Virus record (IMG/VR): IMGVR_UViG_3300042922_001437
Coordinates: 1-39,487 of that record
Length of the DNA: 39,487 nt
Origin: a virus
Reading direction: 5' to 3' (one strand)
The notes under the pieces are model-generated. The model searched no databases and was not told the DNA's origin. It worked only from the letters and a program-made list of their open reading frames with translations. Below are positions 7,762-15,942 of this stretch, piece after piece (position 1 is the stretch's first letter; each line of letters starts with the position of its first letter). A program made the position numbers and the translations under genes.

Positions 7762-9345
7762 TTAATTTTCATAAAACATTTCCTGTATATGCTGTCCTGA
7801 AATCTCGAAAGATTGAGCAAATAGGCCGTTCCCATCCTGAAATTCGTCGATATTTGATGAACTCAGATTGATTGGCCACCAAAGTCCATCGACGTACGTC
7901 AGTTTCTCTTTGCTCAGATAAAAATCACGCATAGCCTTTATTTCTGCCTTAGACTTGAAGCCGGTGTTTATCTTCTCCTTTTCCTGCGCGGTGATATCCA
8001 AATCGATATTTTCGCCATTTGCCAACACAAAATCACGAACCTGTATCACACGTGCCGAATCCTTATCAAAGTCCAACGTATTCGTTTTTTTGCCATACGT
8101 GTAGAAACTCTCATAACTTCCAAGGGAATTCTGAAAGAGAAAAAAACGCTTGTATGGGCGATATTGGTTATCTACTTGATACGTTATAGACTCAGATACC
8201 TCTTTACCGCCGGCAATCAGTGTAACTTCATACGACACGACTGAAAGCTCCGGGTACAATGAATTTGCCCCGATCTGAGGTAATCCAACCGGAATGATAA
8301 CTTTCTCAAATTTTCCAATAGATTCGTAAGTATGAGCAATGAAAGTATAATACGACCCATCATTGTATTCAAGTGCGACACTTACGTTAACATCCGATAA
8401 ATTATCACCGATATTAAACCACGAAATCCACTGAGGTTGATCGGGCGTAACCTTTTTTACGCGTGATGTCGTTAGAAAATTCACCCTATTTTCATTGGTT
8501 AAAAAGTTAAGCAATGACGTGCCTAAGAGATTCTTTGGCAATCCCCCATAAATCGTGACGAATCGCTGTGAACGAATAGATCCCCTAGCCAATTGCGGCT
8601 CCCCATACAATTCAGTCACCTGGAGAAAATAAGAACGGATCACTTTTCCTTTTGCAAATGCCACGTCGTATAGCAATGGCCTGTCCGTACCGTTTTCAAG
8701 TAAAAAAGAACTTAATGGTTTTGAGAAATCCCAAAAAGCTTTTCCACTTAAATCAGGAGCAAGTGCAGCAGCCACCACACTCCGCTCATTCCCTTCGAGA
8801 TCAAAAGAGAAGAGTTCTACAAATAATTTCAGGTTCGGCGTATAAAAGATATCAATAGCTGTTTGCGTGATTGTTAATTCAGGCTGATCGGCATGATCAG
8901 AATAAAAACTCACCGTCAACGAGCTATCATTTTTTTTTGATGTGAAAACCAATGTTTGATTTTCTACAACAACATTGAATAAAGAGCCCAAATTATACGC
9001 TTCCAACAATGCTAGCCTTACCCTTCCCAACCACTCTATTTTTGTCTCCCCTGGCCCCTTTCGATGTGGAATTCTATACTTATCGACTGGATTGCCGTAT
9101 TCACATGAAATATAAAGTGTAGAGCCTTTAATGGTTAGCTGAAATTCCCAATCCAAATAGATATAATAATTACCTTCAGGACTTGCCAAAATCTCGTAAT
9201 ACTGATTTTCACAGGGTGAGAAGTCCAGTATAAAAACTAGTGGCCGTCCAGGATCCTGAACTACCTGATCGGTAGAAAATTCGAATAAAATCGGATTTCG
9301 TGACCATGTGATATTATCCGGTTGCCGTGTAATCTGAATTGCCAT
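7762..9345 (-). CDS. Putative distal tail / tail-hub protein, 527 aa
   Basis: A 527-aa soluble, beta-rich protein immediately downstream of the tape measure gene, the usual place of the distal tail protein or hub in siphophages. The N-terminus (AIQITRQPDNITWSRNPILFEF) and Ig-like strands in the first 250 residues fit a structural role; no enzymatic motif is seen. The start is fixed by the shared-type promoter P2, whose TTTG ends 4 nt before the ATG. It begins the tail-tip unit (distal tail, BppU-like, fibre, endolysin, 688-aa protein). Confidence 0.6.
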   Translation of the reverse strand: MAIQITRQPDNITWSRNPILFEFSTDQVVQDPGRPLVFILDFSPCENQYYEILASPEGNYYIYLDWEFQLTIKGSTLYISCEYGNPVDKYRIPHRKGPGETKIEWLGRVRLALLEAYNLGSLFNVVVENQTLVFTSKKNDSSLTVSFYSDHADQPELTITQTAIDIFYTPNLKLFVELFSFDLEGNERSVVAAALAPDLSGKAFWDFSKPLSSFLLENGTDRPLLYDVAFAKGKVIRSYFLQVTELYGEPQLARGSIRSQRFVTIYGGLPKNLLGTSLLNFLTNENRVNFLTTSRVKKVTPDQPQWISWFNIGDNLSDVNVSVALEYNDGSYYTFIAHTYESIGKFEKVIIPVGLPQIGANSLYPELSVVSYEVTLIAGGKEVSESITYQVDNQYRPYKRFFLFQNSLGSYESFYTYGKKTNTLDFDKDSARVIQVRDFVLANGENIDLDITAQEKEKINTGFKSKAEIKAMRDFYLSKEKLTYVDGLWWPINLSSSNIDEFQDGNGLFAQSFEISGQHIQEMFYEN

Positions 9346-9349
9346 AATA

Positions 9350-9386
9350 CAAAAATGCCCTTCCGCCTATAAAAGGGAAAGGACAC
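9350..9386 (-). promoter_or_regulatory. Shared-type phage promoter P2 (tail-tip operon)
   Basis: GTGTCCTTT (9386-9378), 24 nt, TTTG (9353-9350, within CATTTTTG), then 4 nt to the ATG at 9345. It lies in the 58-bp gap after the tape measure gene. An imperfect CCCTT/AAGGG hairpin between the boxes is followed by CATTTTTG, so it might also slow readthrough from the tape measure gene. Confidence 0.65.
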
Positions 9387-9403
9387 TTCAAACAACCTAA
9401 AAA

Positions 9404-12400
9404 CTAAGAATCCACACTATTTTCGATACTGACAATCTTCTGATTATGCTCCTGTGTCAAGTGATAATTTTGCACCACTTCAATTTTGGAAATCCGATCA
9501 TCCACGTAACCTTTCATGATTTTTGCAAATTGCTCATAACTCATTTGCTCACCTGCAGTGTAGTTTACAACGGGTGGCGGCACCACAACATTTCCACCCG
9601 ATCCACGTCGGCTCGCTTCCTCAGCGACAATGGCATCGGAATTTATACCAATGGATGCTCCATTCTTGCGCTGGCTTGCATAAATTAGTGCATCCACCAC
9701 ATCCTTATTATTGGCATAGGTGGCGCGTGATAAAATAGGTTCTCCACCTTCAATATTGGCAATGAGTTTATTCCTACGATCCACGATATCCAGTCCCCCC
9801 TGAGTGTGCGATGGTCCGTCTGGAATAAATCCACCTTTGGCAAATTGAGGAGGTTTTTGAGCAGCAATCACGCCTGTTTGCAATAGACCAGCGGCGGCGG
9901 CTGCTGCCATGGCAAATGGATTAGGGATAACCTTTGTGACAGCCAAAGCCGTGTTAATGATCGATTGAATGATTGAAGCTTTTTGATCCGCTTTCCATGC
10001 TTTCAATTTCTCTGCTTTTACCTGCTTATCATACTTATCGTTAATCGATTTTTTCTGATTCTCGGTCAAGTTTTTATTTGAAAGTTCCCTTTCCCGTTGC
10101 TTGTCTATGTTGGACAGAACAGCATCTAACTCAGACTGTCGATTGTTTGCCCCGATCGCAAAAATTGCATCTGCAGTTGATTGGGCGATATCCAATAAAG
10201 CACTTTTTTTCTCTTTTTGCTTTTCTAATTCGACGTTATCTTCTAAAACTTTATATTTTGCAAGTAGAGCAGCTTCAGCCTCTTTGAATTCTTCAGTGGC
10301 AAGAAGCTCTGCGCCAAATTTAGCTTTTAGTGCCTCCAGTTCATTTGTATGAGCGATCCTTATCTTTTCAAGTTGCTTTTCTCGTCTAGTAGATGTTGAT
10401 TTTTCAGTTTCATCATTAATGCGCTTAGTTTCATCCTTAATACGTTCCTTTTCCCTTATTTCAGCATCTGCCAGTGCTTTCAGTCGCTCTTCTTCTATTT
10501 TTGCTTGCACATTTGCATCAGATGACGCATTCTTTTTCAGCTCATTATAAAACTTGTTAATGTTTGCTTTCTCCTTTTCCAATTCAGTAGCATGTTTGTT
10601 GGAAAGGCTGGTATTGAGTTCCTCAATTTTTTCATTTGTCTCGGTAGCCTGCTTAACTTTTAATGCAGAAACCGCCGATTCGCGTTCCACCTCCAGTAGA
10701 GCAATACGCCCAGCTGCATCGCTATAATCTTTATCTTTTAAAAGCTGTTCCTCATTCTTTGTTTTAAGTATTTCAGAACGCTTATCCTGAAATTCTTCCC
10801 ACTGATCAATTTGTTTTTGATATTTATCGCTCTCGGCTTGTAACTCTTTGTCATTTTGAGATAGCGATTCTAACAATTGAGTAGCCCCGAAATCCTCAGA
10901 CGCTTTGATTAGTTTTTTATACATTTCATTGGCCTGATCGATTTGTTTTTCCGCGTCAGATTTGCCTTTTTTATCATCACCTTTTAAAACATTCCCTCCT
11001 GTTTGCGTATTGTTGACAGACTTCTCCGGCTTATAATAAGGATTCTGATTTTTAAAAAAATCGGGAGTAAATTTTTGGAGCAATTTTATTTGATCAGGAG
11101 ATAAATTCAAACCATCATTCGATTTTCGCTGTGCAATTTCAATTTGCTTCATAATCAATGATGAAATTTTAGATTGCCTTTTTTCGATTGAATTAGCAAT
11201 GTCATTTTGATTCATCCCAACATTGAATAATTTTCCGAACCAATTTTTTGTACCATCACCATTAACCCCTATGTCGGAAAATTTACCAACAAACGTTCTT
11301 CTGGAATTTAATGCGTTATCCTGAATTTTATTTAATTGATCCAATTGCCTTTGTGCCTCATCATATTCCTGATCTGCAGTAATACCTGATTCTAAATGCA
11401 TGGATTTTACGAGTTCCTTTTGCGCTTTAGAGAACTTCTCAACTTTACCTCTATTGATATCTATAGCTTCACCATAAGTATTGAATTCAGTTACCGCGGT
11501 AGGAACCAACTTCGCTAACTTATCAATTACAGATCGAAGCTCCTCCTGCTCCTCCTTGTTTCTTGTTGTCAAACTTTTAAGCTCATCATATCTTTTTATA
11601 AGTGGCTTAGACTCTCTTTCAAGGACATTTTGTTTGTCATTCAAAATACTCCATTCATTAGACAAATTTCTACTTTCAGAATATGTACCCAACATTTTGG
11701 CAGTTATATCCGTAAACCATTGTCTTGCGGAACCATTTTGCCACAAATCGGACATACGATTAGACAACTTCTCTAAATTCGCACCAAGTGTACTATTCAC
11801 TGTATTGAATTCATTTAAAACACTAGTACCTTCCACTAGTGCAGTTTTAGAATCCTCTTGACGGCGTCTCACTAAATCAATATTTTCAGCCATAGAATTT
11901 AATGCCTGAATACCACGAGCACCGGAAACTTCAAGAACTCCCATATTCTTTGCCATAACCTCCAGTCCGCCACCCGCACTTTTTGCTTTGTCCAATACTC
12001 TAAGAAGTGCTTCATTGGCATCATTTTTCAATAAGGCACTAAATTCCTTTACAGACATGCCAGCTACTTTTGCGTATTTCGGGATATCGGCACCTATACC
12101 AACAATAAATTGTCCAATTGCTGTAGATGATGATTCCATAGATTGTCCCATCTCATCCATAACTGCCGCAATACCTAATACTTGATCAATAGTCATCCCA
12201 GCTGCAGGAGCAACCCCGGCCATTCGATTAGCAAAATCAACGAGGTTTTTTTCAGCTGCTGTACCAGTAGCTCCCAAAGTATTAATAGCCGATCCCACTT
12301 TATTCAGTGCCTCCTCAATACCAAATGTATCTTTCAGCTTAAAGATATCCGTCAATTTACCCAGGGAATTAATAGCTTCTTCCGTTCCGCCCAAGTCTTC

Positions 12401-12970
12401 ACCGAGTGCGACACCGATACGATCTGCAGCACGGACAAAACCTTCTACATCTTTCTCAGCAGATATACCCAACTTTCCCGCTACCTCGGCCAATCCCAAT
12501 AATTCGGAATTGGCAGTACGAGTATTCATTTTTTTAAACTTATCATTCAATCGGTCTACAGCTTCCTCCGTAAGACCTGTAGTCTTTTGCACACGTGCAT
12601 ACGAGTCGGATAACTCTGCGTTTTTAGAAACTAAAGTTTTTACCCCATTGACTGCAGCGTACGCTAGACCTGCCATTGAAAGGCCCCCAATCGCATTAGA
12701 GGCCATATCCTTCAATTCATCTTTAAATGATCGGGCTTCTGTTGTGGCTCCATTCAATTCCTTTCGGATATTCCCCCAGGCAGCAGCAACCTTTTTAAGC
12801 TCCTCTGCCTTTTTCCGATAAGCCACCGGGTCATCCTCCTCTTTCATTTTCTTCAATTCAGCCCGAAGCTTTCTGAAAGTATCTTCTAATTCCTTACCCG
12901 ATGTTTTTGCCTGCTTACCATCTAAGACCAGTTTAATTACTGCTTCTGTATCTGTTCTTTGCTTTGCCAT
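9404..12970 (-). CDS. Tail tape measure protein, 1188 aa
   Basis: The longest gene of the window, coding for the ruler that sets tail length and helps DNA entry. Residues about 10-80 are basic and helical. About 95-420 match the TP901-type tape-measure core (YARVQKTTGLTEEAVDRLNDK, GLAEVAGKLGISAEKDVEGFV, GIAAVMDEMGQSMESSS). Residues about 430-1000 are long charged coiled coil rich in E, K and Q. A hydrophobic Ala-rich stretch follows near 1045-1070 (NPFAMAAAAAAGLLQTGVIA), with a glycine-rich C-terminal part. By the usual about 0.15 nm per residue, the tail would be near 180 nm long, i.e. a siphovirus; this is an estimate. The start is fixed by promoter P3, 4 nt upstream. Confidence 0.92.
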   Translation of the reverse strand: MAKQRTDTEAVIKLVLDGKQAKTSGKELEDTFRKLRAELKKMKEEDDPVAYRKKAEELKKVAAAWGNIRKELNGATTEARSFKDELKDMASNAIGGLSMAGLAYAAVNGVKTLVSKNAELSDSYARVQKTTGLTEEAVDRLNDKFKKMNTRTANSELLGLAEVAGKLGISAEKDVEGFVRAADRIGVALGEDLGGTEEAINSLGKLTDIFKLKDTFGIEEALNKVGSAINTLGATGTAAEKNLVDFANRMAGVAPAAGMTIDQVLGIAAVMDEMGQSMESSSTAIGQFIVGIGADIPKYAKVAGMSVKEFSALLKNDANEALLRVLDKAKSAGGGLEVMAKNMGVLEVSGARGIQALNSMAENIDLVRRRQEDSKTALVEGTSVLNEFNTVNSTLGANLEKLSNRMSDLWQNGSARQWFTDITAKMLGTYSESRNLSNEWSILNDKQNVLERESKPLIKRYDELKSLTTRNKEEQEELRSVIDKLAKLVPTAVTEFNTYGEAIDINRGKVEKFSKAQKELVKSMHLESGITADQEYDEAQRQLDQLNKIQDNALNSRRTFVGKFSDIGVNGDGTKNWFGKLFNVGMNQNDIANSIEKRQSKISSLIMKQIEIAQRKSNDGLNLSPDQIKLLQKFTPDFFKNQNPYYKPEKSVNNTQTGGNVLKGDDKKGKSDAEKQIDQANEMYKKLIKASEDFGATQLLESLSQNDKELQAESDKYQKQIDQWEEFQDKRSEILKTKNEEQLLKDKDYSDAAGRIALLEVERESAVSALKVKQATETNEKIEELNTSLSNKHATELEKEKANINKFYNELKKNASSDANVQAKIEEERLKALADAEIREKERIKDETKRINDETEKSTSTRREKQLEKIRIAHTNELEALKAKFGAELLATEEFKEAEAALLAKYKVLEDNVELEKQKEKKSALLDIAQSTADAIFAIGANNRQSELDAVLSNIDKQRERELSNKNLTENQKKSINDKYDKQVKAEKLKAWKADQKASIIQSIINTALAVTKVIPNPFAMAAAAAAGLLQTGVIAAQKPPQFAKGGFIPDGPSHTQGGLDIVDRRNKLIANIEGGEPILSRATYANNKDVVDALIYASQRKNGASIGINSDAIVAEEASRRGSGGNVVVPPPVVNYTAGEQMSYEQFAKIMKGYVDDRISKIEVVQNYHLTQEHNQKIVSIENSVDS

Positions 12971-12974
12971 GAAA

Positions 12975-13011
12975 CAAAAATGTCCTTTCCGATTAGCGCC
13001 GGAAAGGACAT
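12975..13011 (-). promoter_or_regulatory. Shared-type phage promoter P3, inside a perfect palindrome
   Basis: ATGTCCTTT (13011-13003), 24 nt, TTTG (12978-12975), then 4 nt to the tape measure ATG. Here the upstream box is one arm of a perfect 11-bp inverted repeat, ATGTCCTTTCC / GGAAAGGACAT (12980-12990 and 13001-13011 on the plus strand). On the minus strand the second arm runs straight into TTTTTG, so the same DNA also looks like an intrinsic terminator. Confidence 0.65.
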
Positions 13012-13053
13012 ATATACAGTACGTTATAAGGTTTTTTTAGGATAAAAAACTAC

Positions 13054-13512
13054 CTACATATGAAAATCGATATCATCTAAAACACCTAACATTTTATCCG
13101 CTGTAAGTTCAGATAAAACGCTCTCAGCCAGTATTTCACTAAGGCGATAAACTTCGGCCATTTTTCTCTTATTAATCCATCTTTTGGGCTTACGTGTCGA
13201 ATAGCTCACATTGGCACCATATCGCTTAGCAGCGGTACGATCTGCGCTATTGCTTTTGCGCTCGTAAGCTTTTACCCCATTTCCTACTCCCATATCGACA
13301 AATCGTCCATACATGGAAAATTTTGCAAGAACCGCGGAGATATCTCCACCATTACGCAATAGCTCCCCTTTTATAGAGTTTGCCAATGCCTCCGTTTTGC
13401 CGATGTTTTTTAGCTTAAGTTCACGCCTGAGCTTCTCCAAAAAAATACGGAGCCAATCGCTTAATATTCCGCGGAATTCAATTCGCTCATGTAAACTTTT
13501 TGCGTCCATCAC
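13054..13512 (-). CDS. Putative tail-completion / neck protein (gp10-like)
   Basis: 152 aa, basic, with a FSMYGRFVDMGVGNGVKAYE motif (about residues 75-95) followed by an Arg/Lys-rich segment (TRKPKRWINKRK). That arrangement reminds me of HK97 gp10-like head-tail joining or tail-completion proteins of Bacteroidota phages. It overlaps the upstream gene by 4 nt and precedes the tape measure gene, the usual place for such a factor. The identity rests on motif resemblance and order. Confidence 0.55.
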   Translation of the reverse strand: MMDAKSLHERIEFRGILSDWLRIFLEKLRRELKLKNIGKTEALANSIKGELLRNGGDISAVLAKFSMYGRFVDMGVGNGVKAYERKSNSADRTAAKRYGANVSYSTRKPKRWINKRKMAEVYRLSEILAESVLSELTADKMLGVLDDIDFHM

Positions 13513-13997
13513 CCACAGAATCCGTCAGGTCCAACAAACTCCAATGTAAATTGATAACCATACCAGCGTATATCCATCGGCCCCACTGGAGAATAATTTG
13601 TTCTAAGCGGTACTTGTATCATCTTATCCGGTATAATATTCATTTCGCGTTGATCTTTTAAAATTGACTTGATAATCTCTTTACCAATGGCATAGCAGCG
13701 ATTTCGACAATCTCGCACTTTTTCAAAGTCACCTTTTTTATCGATCACCATAAACGAACAATTTACCGTGTTCAGGTAACTTGCATTCGTCTGGTCATCG
13801 ATCACACCATCGGCCAACTCGAAAAGCATAGCTGGGGATTTGGCTACCGAACGCAATGCTTTATCAAACTCATTCAGGTCATAGGGATCATCAATGACAA
13901 AAAAAGCCTGACCACTGGCAGAATCTTTCACGTGCAGAATAGCAGGCGATTCCGAAGCCTTACGCTCCAAATAATCTGTAATAATCTCAGGACTCAT
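13509..13997 (-). CDS. Putative tail terminator / minor tail protein
   Basis: 162 aa, mixed alpha/beta, no membrane segment. The segment from about 65 to 162 (NCSFMVIDKKGDFEKVRDCRN, then RWYGYQFTLEFVGPDGFCG) has the look of tail-terminator or tube-completion proteins, but I do not recognise a named family. It overlaps both neighbours (4 nt downstream, 11 nt upstream), showing translational coupling within the connector/tail operon. Confidence 0.5.
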   Translation of the reverse strand: MSPEIITDYLERKASESPAILHVKDSASGQAFFVIDDPYDLNEFDKALRSVAKSPAMLFELADGVIDDQTNASYLNTVNCSFMVIDKKGDFEKVRDCRNRCYAIGKEIIKSILKDQREMNIIPDKMIQVPLRTNYSPVGPMDIRWYGYQFTLEFVGPDGFCG

Positions 13998-14109
13998 TGT
14001 TTTTATGAAATTTAAACATGAAAAATCCTCCGATAAATGCTAAAGCTCCAGCGATAAAACCTGCAACGAATGACAGGCTCATAAAAAGGGTATGTAAGAT
14101 ATCATTCAT
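13987..14109 (-). CDS. 40-aa single-span membrane protein
   Basis: ATG at 14109 to TGA at 13987 encodes 40 aa with one hydrophobic helix (SLSFVAGFIAGALAFIGGFF, about residues 11-30) and a short basic tail (KFHKNNES). It begins 2 bp after the stop of the 259-aa gene and its last 11 nt overlap the ATG of the next gene. That arrangement and the clear membrane segment argue that it is real. A small holin or antiholin-like protein or a virion membrane protein are possible; no family is recognised. Confidence 0.6.
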   Translation of the reverse strand: MNDILHTLFMSLSFVAGFIAGALAFIGGFFMFKFHKNNES

Positions 14110-14111
14110 AA

Positions 14112-14891
14112 TTATTTTTTATTCCGGTTATACTCTTCAATTTTTTGCTTTAAATGACTAAAAAAGATATAGACATTATTACGATTCGTTTCCTCAAAAT
14201 TCCCCAGTTTACCACCCGAATAAGCAAGTATCGTATCTTCCAAATCGCTTATACTTTCCGTTGGTTTACCCTCCCCTTCCGGAGCTTGAAAAACAACTGG
14301 AAATCGGCGTACAATATCTGCTCTACAGCCCTCATAGAATAACTGAATTGCTTTCAATAGTGTCGGATGCAACGCCCATTTGAAAAATCTAGCCCGATTT
14401 GAAACACCCTTTTCCGTCAGTTCGCAACGAACATCATCAACGGCATTTCCCCCTTTCTCACGAAACAATGTCGCTGCAAGCCCCAATAGATAATCTTTTT
14501 TTCCAGTCTTGATATACATTTGGTGGAAAAGATCAGCACGCCTATACTCCCCTATCGTCAGATTGGATAAGCGATTGGCTGGACCATAGTAGACCTTCCA
14601 TCCGATCCGTATGCGACCAATCAAATTATTGGTCAGTTTATTATCAAGTAGCCATTTCATCTGATCAGCCAACGCCAAATCTTCCCCAGCTTTAAAGTGC
14701 CGAAATACTGATTTCGGAATGCGATAAAAACTGTACGCTGCGATTTGTAATACTTGATCTACTTCCAGGTATTGCCGTCCCAATCCACACCACAAAAGCA
14801 GCTGCTTACGAGTAAGGGAGTTCCAGTCTTTAGGGCCTGTAAATCGGTGAATTTTATCATTGACATAAACGTCGAGCACACTTTTAGCCAT
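14112..14891 (-). CDS. Hypothetical 259-aa phage protein upstream of the tail genes
   Basis: Soluble 259-aa protein, mostly helical and rich in aromatic and basic residues (KVYYGPANRLSNLTIGEYRR near 105). I do not recognise it. It lies two to three genes upstream of the tape measure gene, where tail assembly chaperones are often encoded, and it seems to be one product with no obvious frameshift extension. It ends 2 bp before the small membrane ORF and begins 3 bp after the spanin-like gene. A chaperone or connector role is inference from order only. Confidence 0.6.
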   Translation of the reverse strand: MAKSVLDVYVNDKIHRFTGPKDWNSLTRKQLLLWCGLGRQYLEVDQVLQIAAYSFYRIPKSVFRHFKAGEDLALADQMKWLLDNKLTNNLIGRIRIGWKVYYGPANRLSNLTIGEYRRADLFHQMYIKTGKKDYLLGLAATLFREKGGNAVDDVRCELTEKGVSNRARFFKWALHPTLLKAIQLFYEGCRADIVRRFPVVFQAPEGEGKPTESISDLEDTILAYSGGKLGNFEETNRNNVYIFFSHLKQKIEEYNRNKK

Positions 14892-14894
14892 ATC

Positions 14895-15416
14895 CTATAA
14901 ATTCCGACTTTTCCGATAATTCCGAATGACCAGAACAATTATTCCGATGAAAACCAAAATCACGCCGGCAACAGTTTTCCAGGATACCGACTTCACCTCA
15001 ATTTTATCCTTTATGGTCTCCTTGAATTTGGTTTCCTCTTTTTTCTTCGCAGTGATTCCTTTGTTTTCAACTTTCAGCGATGTGCGTTCACCTTTCAGCA
15101 AAGTATCGGGCAAACTAAATACGCCAGTCAAGTTGTTTGTCGAACTATCCAAATTCAACATCAAAGAGTACAATGAGTTAACCACATGTACACTACCGTT
15201 TACAACAGGCACATTAATGGGATAAGAACGCACAGGCAATTTGACATCCAGCGACTCGCGCACCACCTCAATTACTTTTGATGTATCGACCACCTCGTAT
15301 TCGATTTTAGCTGACTGCTTCACCTCAGACACATGCGATTCCTTTTTAGAATTACGAAAGATGCTACACGAAGTCATCATTCCGAAAATTCCGATTATTC
15401 CGATAATTTTCCACAT
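14895..15416 (-). CDS. Candidate unimolecular spanin: lipoprotein with C-terminal membrane anchor
   Basis: 173 aa with both ends membrane-attached. The N-terminus is a lipoprotein signal (MWKIIGIIGIFGMMTSC) with the modified cysteine at position 17. The C-terminus has a hydrophobic helix at about 148-164 (VAGVILVFIGIIVLVI) followed by RNYRKSRNL. The middle (about 25-140) is hydrophilic and beta/coil rich, long enough to span the periplasm. Outer-membrane lipoprotein plus inner-membrane anchor in one chain is the defining plan of u-spanins such as T1 gp11, which fuse the two membranes at the end of lysis. It overlaps the upstream 57-aa secreted ORF. A non-lytic phage lipoprotein is the alternative. 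Confidence 0.65.
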   Translation of the reverse strand: MWKIIGIIGIFGMMTSCSIFRNSKKESHVSEVKQSAKIEYEVVDTSKVIEVVRESLDVKLPVRSYPINVPVVNGSVHVVNSLYSLMLNLDSSTNNLTGVFSLPDTLLKGERTSLKVENKGITAKKKEETKFKETIKDKIEVKSVSWKTVAGVILVFIGIIVLVIRNYRKSRNL

Positions 15417-15568
15417 AACGAATCCAGTTGTATTAAATCATTCTTTAATTCACCTACCGACTGGAATTTTCGGAATTCCGAACTCCAAGTTTTTTCCAGT
15501 GGTTTTTCTTCGATAGGTTTTGCCCCGACAAAAAGGAGCATTACCATACAGATAAAAATTTTTTCCAT
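15395..15568 (-). CDS. 57-aa protein with signal peptide, overlapping both neighbours
   Basis: ATG at 15568 to TAA at 15395 encodes 57 aa. Residues 1-16 are a hydrophobic signal or membrane segment (MEKIFICMVMLLFVGA), followed by a charged domain (KPIEEKPLEKTWSSEF...) ending ...CGKLSE. It starts in a TGATG overlap with the upstream gene stop and ends 22 nt inside the spanin-like gene, in another frame. That coupling and the signal peptide support a real gene. Nested small exported proteins are typical of spanin loci, but it has no lipobox, so its part in lysis is only suggested. Confidence 0.6.
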   Translation of the reverse strand: MEKIFICMVMLLFVGAKPIEEKPLEKTWSSEFRKFQSVGELKNDLIQLDSLCGKLSE

Positions 15569-15909
15569 CATTCCATGCTTTTAAGTTTTTCACTCAGTTT
15601 ATGCACAAGTGGTTTAATCTGACCACGCAGCGTATCAAGCGTTGCGTTGCTGCTATCGGCTTTTTCCTTTATTTCTCTGAAAGCCGGGTCATACCGTTCC
15701 AATAACTTTTTATAAATCTCAGCCTCCGTCTTGCCCGACAATCTGATCTCCTTTGAAATCTGTCCATTGAGATTCTGATTTTCGATATAGAGATATATTA
15801 TTGCTGCGATCAGAGTAACCTGAATGGCCGCTTTACCCTTCGTATCAAATAGGCCGACTACATCCGAAAATACCTTTGCGATCCATCCAAATTTTTGTTC
15901 CATGTTCAA
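15568..15909 (-). CDS. Single-span membrane protein with coiled-coil C-terminus (i-spanin- or holin-like)
   Basis: 113 aa: an N-terminal cytoplasmic part (1-26), one transmembrane helix at about 28-43 (AIQVTLIAAIIYLYI), then a charged helical, coiled-coil-like region to the C-terminus. This is the plan of inner-membrane spanins (Rz-like), and also of some single-pass holins or tail-associated membrane proteins. It is followed by two further exported small proteins, giving a compact membrane-protein cluster 11 kb from the endolysin. It is 33 bp from the adaptor gene and coupled to the next ORF by TGATG. ATG at codon 3 is an alternative start. Confidence 0.6.
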   Translation of the reverse strand: MNMEQKFGWIAKVFSDVVGLFDTKGKAAIQVTLIAAIIYLYIENQNLNGQISKEIRLSGKTEAEIYKKLLERYDPAFREIKEKADSSNATLDTLRGQIKPLVHKLSEKLKSME

Positions 15910-15942
15910 ATCAACTAATTATAAATCATGCCCGAAATGACA

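Noticed and set aside
11481-12821. Several plus-strand ORFs of 65-126 aa inside the tape measure gene
   Set aside because: All are antisense shadows of a well-supported long coding region.
12981-13011. P3 palindrome read only as a terminator
   Set aside because: The same box recurs at a fixed distance from TTTG at six other genes, four or more of which have no clear hairpin, so the promoter reading explains more.
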